From Bacillota bacterium (lineage in GTDB: Bacteria > Bacillota > Clostridia > Lachnospirales > Lachnospiraceae), in the NCBI GenBank assembly GCA_023407575.1, contig JAEYLX010000006.1, forward strand, positions 1-64,000: 64,000 bases of DNA, given 5' to 3'. Position 1 is the stretch's first letter, and each line of letters opens with the position of its first letter. This document shows positions 61,467 to 64,000 of the stretch, in pieces. Below the pieces are notes generated by a model. The model was not told the origin of the DNA. It did no database searches and was given only the letters and a program-made list of their open reading frames with translations. The translations under genes were made by a program, and so were the position numbers.

Positions 61467-62552
61467 TTATTTCGTATTCTCTGCTTCAAATTGCTTCATA
61501 AATTCTACTAATTTTTCAACACCTTCGATTGGCATGGCATTATAAATAGAAGCTCTCATACCACCCACAGATCTATGACCTTTTAGGTTTTCAAAACCTG
61601 CCGCTTTTGCTTCTTTTACAAATTTATTATCCAATTCCTCATTTCCTGTTACAAAAGGAACATTCATTAAGGATCTGTCTTCCTTTACTACCGTTCCCTT
61701 AAACATCTTACTTTGATCCAAGTAGTCATAAAGAATTGCAGCTTTTTTCTCATTGTGTTCCTTCATTGCTGCTAATCCACCTCTGTTTTTAATCCATTTA
61801 AATACCTTTCCACAAATGTAGATACCATATGCAGGAGGGGTGTTATAAAGGGATTTCTCATCCGCGTGTATTTTATATTTCATCATGGTAGGTGTTCCAG
61901 GAAGGGTATCTTCTGTAATCAAATCCTCACGAATGATAACAATAACTACACCTGCAGGGCCAATATTTTTTTGAACACCACCATAAATTATTCCATATTT
62001 GCTAACATCTACTGGCTCAGATAAGAAACAGGAGGATACATCAGAAACCAAAAGTTTGCCTTTCGTATTTGGTAAGGTCTTAAATTTAGTACCGTAAATG
62101 GTATTATTTTCACATATGTAGACATAATCTGCATCATCAGAAATTGGGAGATCAGAACAATCTGGGATATAGGAAAAGGTTTTATCTGCGGAGGATGCAA
62201 CTGCATTGGCGGTACCATAGATTTTAGCTTCTTGATATGCCTTCTTTGCCCATTGTCCTGTAATGATGAAATCAGCAACCTTATTCTTCATTAAATTCAT
62301 AGGAATCATGGCAAACTGTAAAGAAGCTCCACCCTGTAGAAAGAGAACCTTGTAATTATCGGGAATACTCATTAATTCCCTTAAGTCCTTTTCTGCTTCT
62401 TCAATAATTGCTTCATAGGCTTTGGATCTGTGACTCATCTCCATAACTGACATGCCAGTTCCCCTGTAATTAAGCATTTCATCTGCTGCTTCCTGTAGTA
62501 CTTCTACTGGTAACATTGCCGGACCAGCTGAAAAATTAAATATTCTTCCCAC
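61467..62552 (-). CDS. serC: Phosphoserine aminotransferase
   Basis: 361 residues. FNFSAGPAMLPVEVLQEA at the start and GGVQKNIGPAGVVIVIIRED near 192 with the PLP Lys identify SerC. It converts 3-phosphohydroxypyruvate and glutamate to phosphoserine. It heads the serC-serA-DUF1015 group; a separate phosphatase (serB) is not seen here. Confidence 0.95.
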   Translation of the reverse strand: MGRIFNFSAGPAMLPVEVLQEAADEMLNYRGTGMSVMEMSHRSKAYEAIIEEAEKDLRELMSIPDNYKVLFLQGGASLQFAMIPMNLMKNKVADFIITGQWAKKAYQEAKIYGTANAVASSADKTFSYIPDCSDLPISDDADYVYICENNTIYGTKFKTLPNTKGKLLVSDVSSCFLSEPVDVSKYGIIYGGVQKNIGPAGVVIVIIREDLITEDTLPGTPTMMKYKIHADEKSLYNTPPAYGIYICGKVFKWIKNRGGLAAMKEHNEKKAAILYDYLDQSKMFKGTVVKEDRSLMNVPFVTGNEELDNKFVKEAKAAGFENLKGHRSVGGMRASIYNAMPIEGVEKLVEFMKQFEAENTK

Positions 62553-62811
62553 TCTTTCTTCCTCCTTATAATATTACATTTATTTCTCACTTTAATGTGT
62601 TAAAGTACAAAACTTATTATATTACTATGTTATTTTTTTGTCAATTCCAATCTGCTAATAATATGGATAAGAGTGCCTTATATGGTTTCATTATTTAATG
62701 AAAGCAACTCCAAGACACTCTGTCATCCAAACTATATTCCCGCTAAATAATATTGGTAGAGTGTCAAAAGCTTTGTAAGTTCTTTTAAATTGACTTCTGA
62801 CACTCTATCCT

Positions 62812-64000
62812 TTAATTAATTAAATCTTCTTCTGCAAAAACTTCTTCAATTGCTGCTCCTGGTGCAACCATCGGCCAAACCTTGTCATCACGGTCAATCA
62901 TGCATTCAATCAAGACAGGCTCATTTAAGGCAATTGCTTCCTTCAATACAGCTTCAACTTCCTCTTTTTCTGTAATACGATAAGCTTTTGCACCCATAGC
63001 CTCTGCCAGCTTTACAAAATCAACTTTATCCTTTAAATGAGTGTAAGAATATCTCTGCTCATAAAAAAGTGTTTGCCATTGACGAACCATACCAAGAACT
63101 TCGTTATTTAATACAATCTGAATAATTGGTATATCATAACGGGTAGCCGTAGCAAGCTCATTCATATTCATTCTAAAACATCCATCACCAGCAATGTTAA
63201 CAACTGTCTTATCAGGCTTACCCAGCTTCGCACCAATACTTGCACCAAGTCCATATCCCATAGTACCAAGTCCACCCGAGGTAATAAAGGTTCTTGGATT
63301 CTTATATTTATAGAACTGTGCTGCCCACATCTGATGCTGCCCAACCTCTGTGGTTATAATAGCCTCTCCCTCTGTCACTTCGTATAGCTTCTCAAGAACA
63401 TAAGGTCCAGTTAAACGATCATGTGCATATTTTAAAGGATGCTTCTGCATTAAGGCGATAATATGATCCACCCATTCCGTATGTTTTTGCTGTTCTAATT
63501 CTTTATTTAATAAGGAAAGAACTTCTTTAATATCTCCAACAACACTATAATGAGCAGTTACATTTTTATTAATTTCAGCTGGGTCAATGTCAATTTGTAA
63601 GATTTTTGCGTTGTTGGCAAACTTCTTAGCGTTACCGATAACTCGGTCCGAGAAACGAGCACCAATGGTAATAAGAAGATCACATTCCGTTACTCCAAGA
63701 TTGGATGCCTTCGTACCATGCATTCCCAGCATACCCATATAGCGTGCATCCATTCCATCAAAAGCACCTTTTCCCATTAGGGTATCCGTTACGGGTGCAT
63801 CCACCTTATCCACGAATTCTTTCACTTCCTCGTGTGCTTCCGAAATAACTGCTCCACCGCCTATGAATACAAAGGGCTTTTTTGAATTCTGAATTAATTG
63901 AATTGCATTTTTTATATCCTGCTCTGTAATATGCTTCGTATCACGAAGAATTGGTTCCGGTGCTGCAACTTGATAATCAGCCTTTGTTGCTGTTACGTCT
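62812..64000 (-). CDS. ilvB: Acetolactate synthase large subunit, 3' part
   Basis: The C-terminal 396 codons; the gene continues beyond the right edge. GKGAFDGMDARYMGMLGMHG starts the central domain, and GDGCFRMNMNELATATRYDIPI near the C-terminal third holds the thiamine-diphosphate GDG...N motif. GSGGLGTMGYGLGASIGAKLG-type glycine stretch is intact. It condenses pyruvate for valine and leucine synthesis. A frame start at 63825 is internal, since the open frame runs unbroken to 64000. Confidence 0.92.
   Translation of the reverse strand, partial: DVTATKADYQVAAPEPILRDTKHITEQDIKNAIQLIQNSKKPFVFIGGGAVISEAHEEVKEFVDKVDAPVTDTLMGKGAFDGMDARYMGMLGMHGTKASNLGVTECDLLITIGARFSDRVIGNAKKFANNAKILQIDIDPAEINKNVTAHYSVVGDIKEVLSLLNKELEQQKHTEWVDHIIALMQKHPLKYAHDRLTGPYVLEKLYEVTEGEAIITTEVGQHQMWAAQFYKYKNPRTFITSGGLGTMGYGLGASIGAKLGKPDKTVVNIAGDGCFRMNMNELATATRYDIPIIQIVLNNEVLGMVRQWQTLFYEQRYSYTHLKDKVDFVKLAEAMGAKAYRITEKEEVEAVLKEAIALNEPVLIECMIDRDDKVWPMVAPGAAIEEVFAEEDLIN

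Noticed and set aside
62560..62811. Possible T-box or attenuator between serC and ilvB
   Set aside because: The GAGTGTC/GACACTC repeats (around 62670-62810) can form a terminator after ilvB, but no T-box consensus was found.

Overview
The window looks like the chromosome of a low-GC, spore-forming anaerobic Clostridium, most likely a Lachnospiraceae member related to the Clostridium phytofermentans group. The evidence is AT-rich DNA, strong AGGAGG ribosome sites, a FabT/FabK-type fatty-acid operon, a type III glutamine synthetase, a LysM plus GH18 spore-type hydrolase, rubrerythrin and an HrcA/CIRCE-controlled htpG. The species call is an inference from gene content.

Region 1 (1 to about 21.5 kb) is the early and lysogeny half of a tailed-phage prophage next to a tRNA-Pro(CGG) gene. 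Reading inward from the tRNA it holds a tyrosine integrase, a zinc-ribbon membrane protein, an ImmA-like peptidase and an XRE repressor. A switch region with four related operators separates these from the leftward lytic genes: small regulators, an AbrB-like protein, a RecB-like nuclease (DUF2800), an ssDNA-binding-like protein (DUF2815), family A DNA polymerase, VapE-type primase/helicase, VRR-NUC nuclease and SNF2 helicase. Further left are an HNH nuclease, a Dam-type methylase, a late regulator and the terminase. The large terminase subunit is cut off by the end of an IS3-family element at the left edge, so the prophage is probably defective. Between the late regulator and the terminase lies a two-gene unit (about 1.85-3.75 kb) with its own promoter and flanking terminators. 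It is the best candidate in the window for an undescribed phage-borne exclusion or defence system, although its function cannot be read from the sequence.

Region 2 (21.6-44 kb) is a mosaic of ordinary chromosomal genes: GrpB-like protein, AAA ATPase, phosphoesterase, two exported or membrane proteins, DegV, HtpG with a His-rich insert, TraX-like protein, ferredoxin-type aldo/keto reductase, a sensor GGDEF-EAL protein, an ABC-F ATPase with a degenerate second ATP site, a C39-like protein, an MFS transporter, an Rrf2/flavin-protein divergent pair and a LysM-GH18 protein. Several large palindromes and a tandem repeat lie between these genes.

Region 3 (44-54.6 kb) is a complete type II fatty-acid synthesis operon read leftward: fabT-fabH-acpP-fabK-fabD-fabG-fabF-accB-fabZ-accC-accD-accA. 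It has a FabT-like palindrome over its promoter and a terminator after accA.

Region 4 (54.6-64 kb) holds nitrogen and amino-acid genes: glnN with a structured leader, a DUF624 protein, rubrerythrin, the DUF1015-serA-serC serine cluster, and the 3' part of ilvB running off the right edge.
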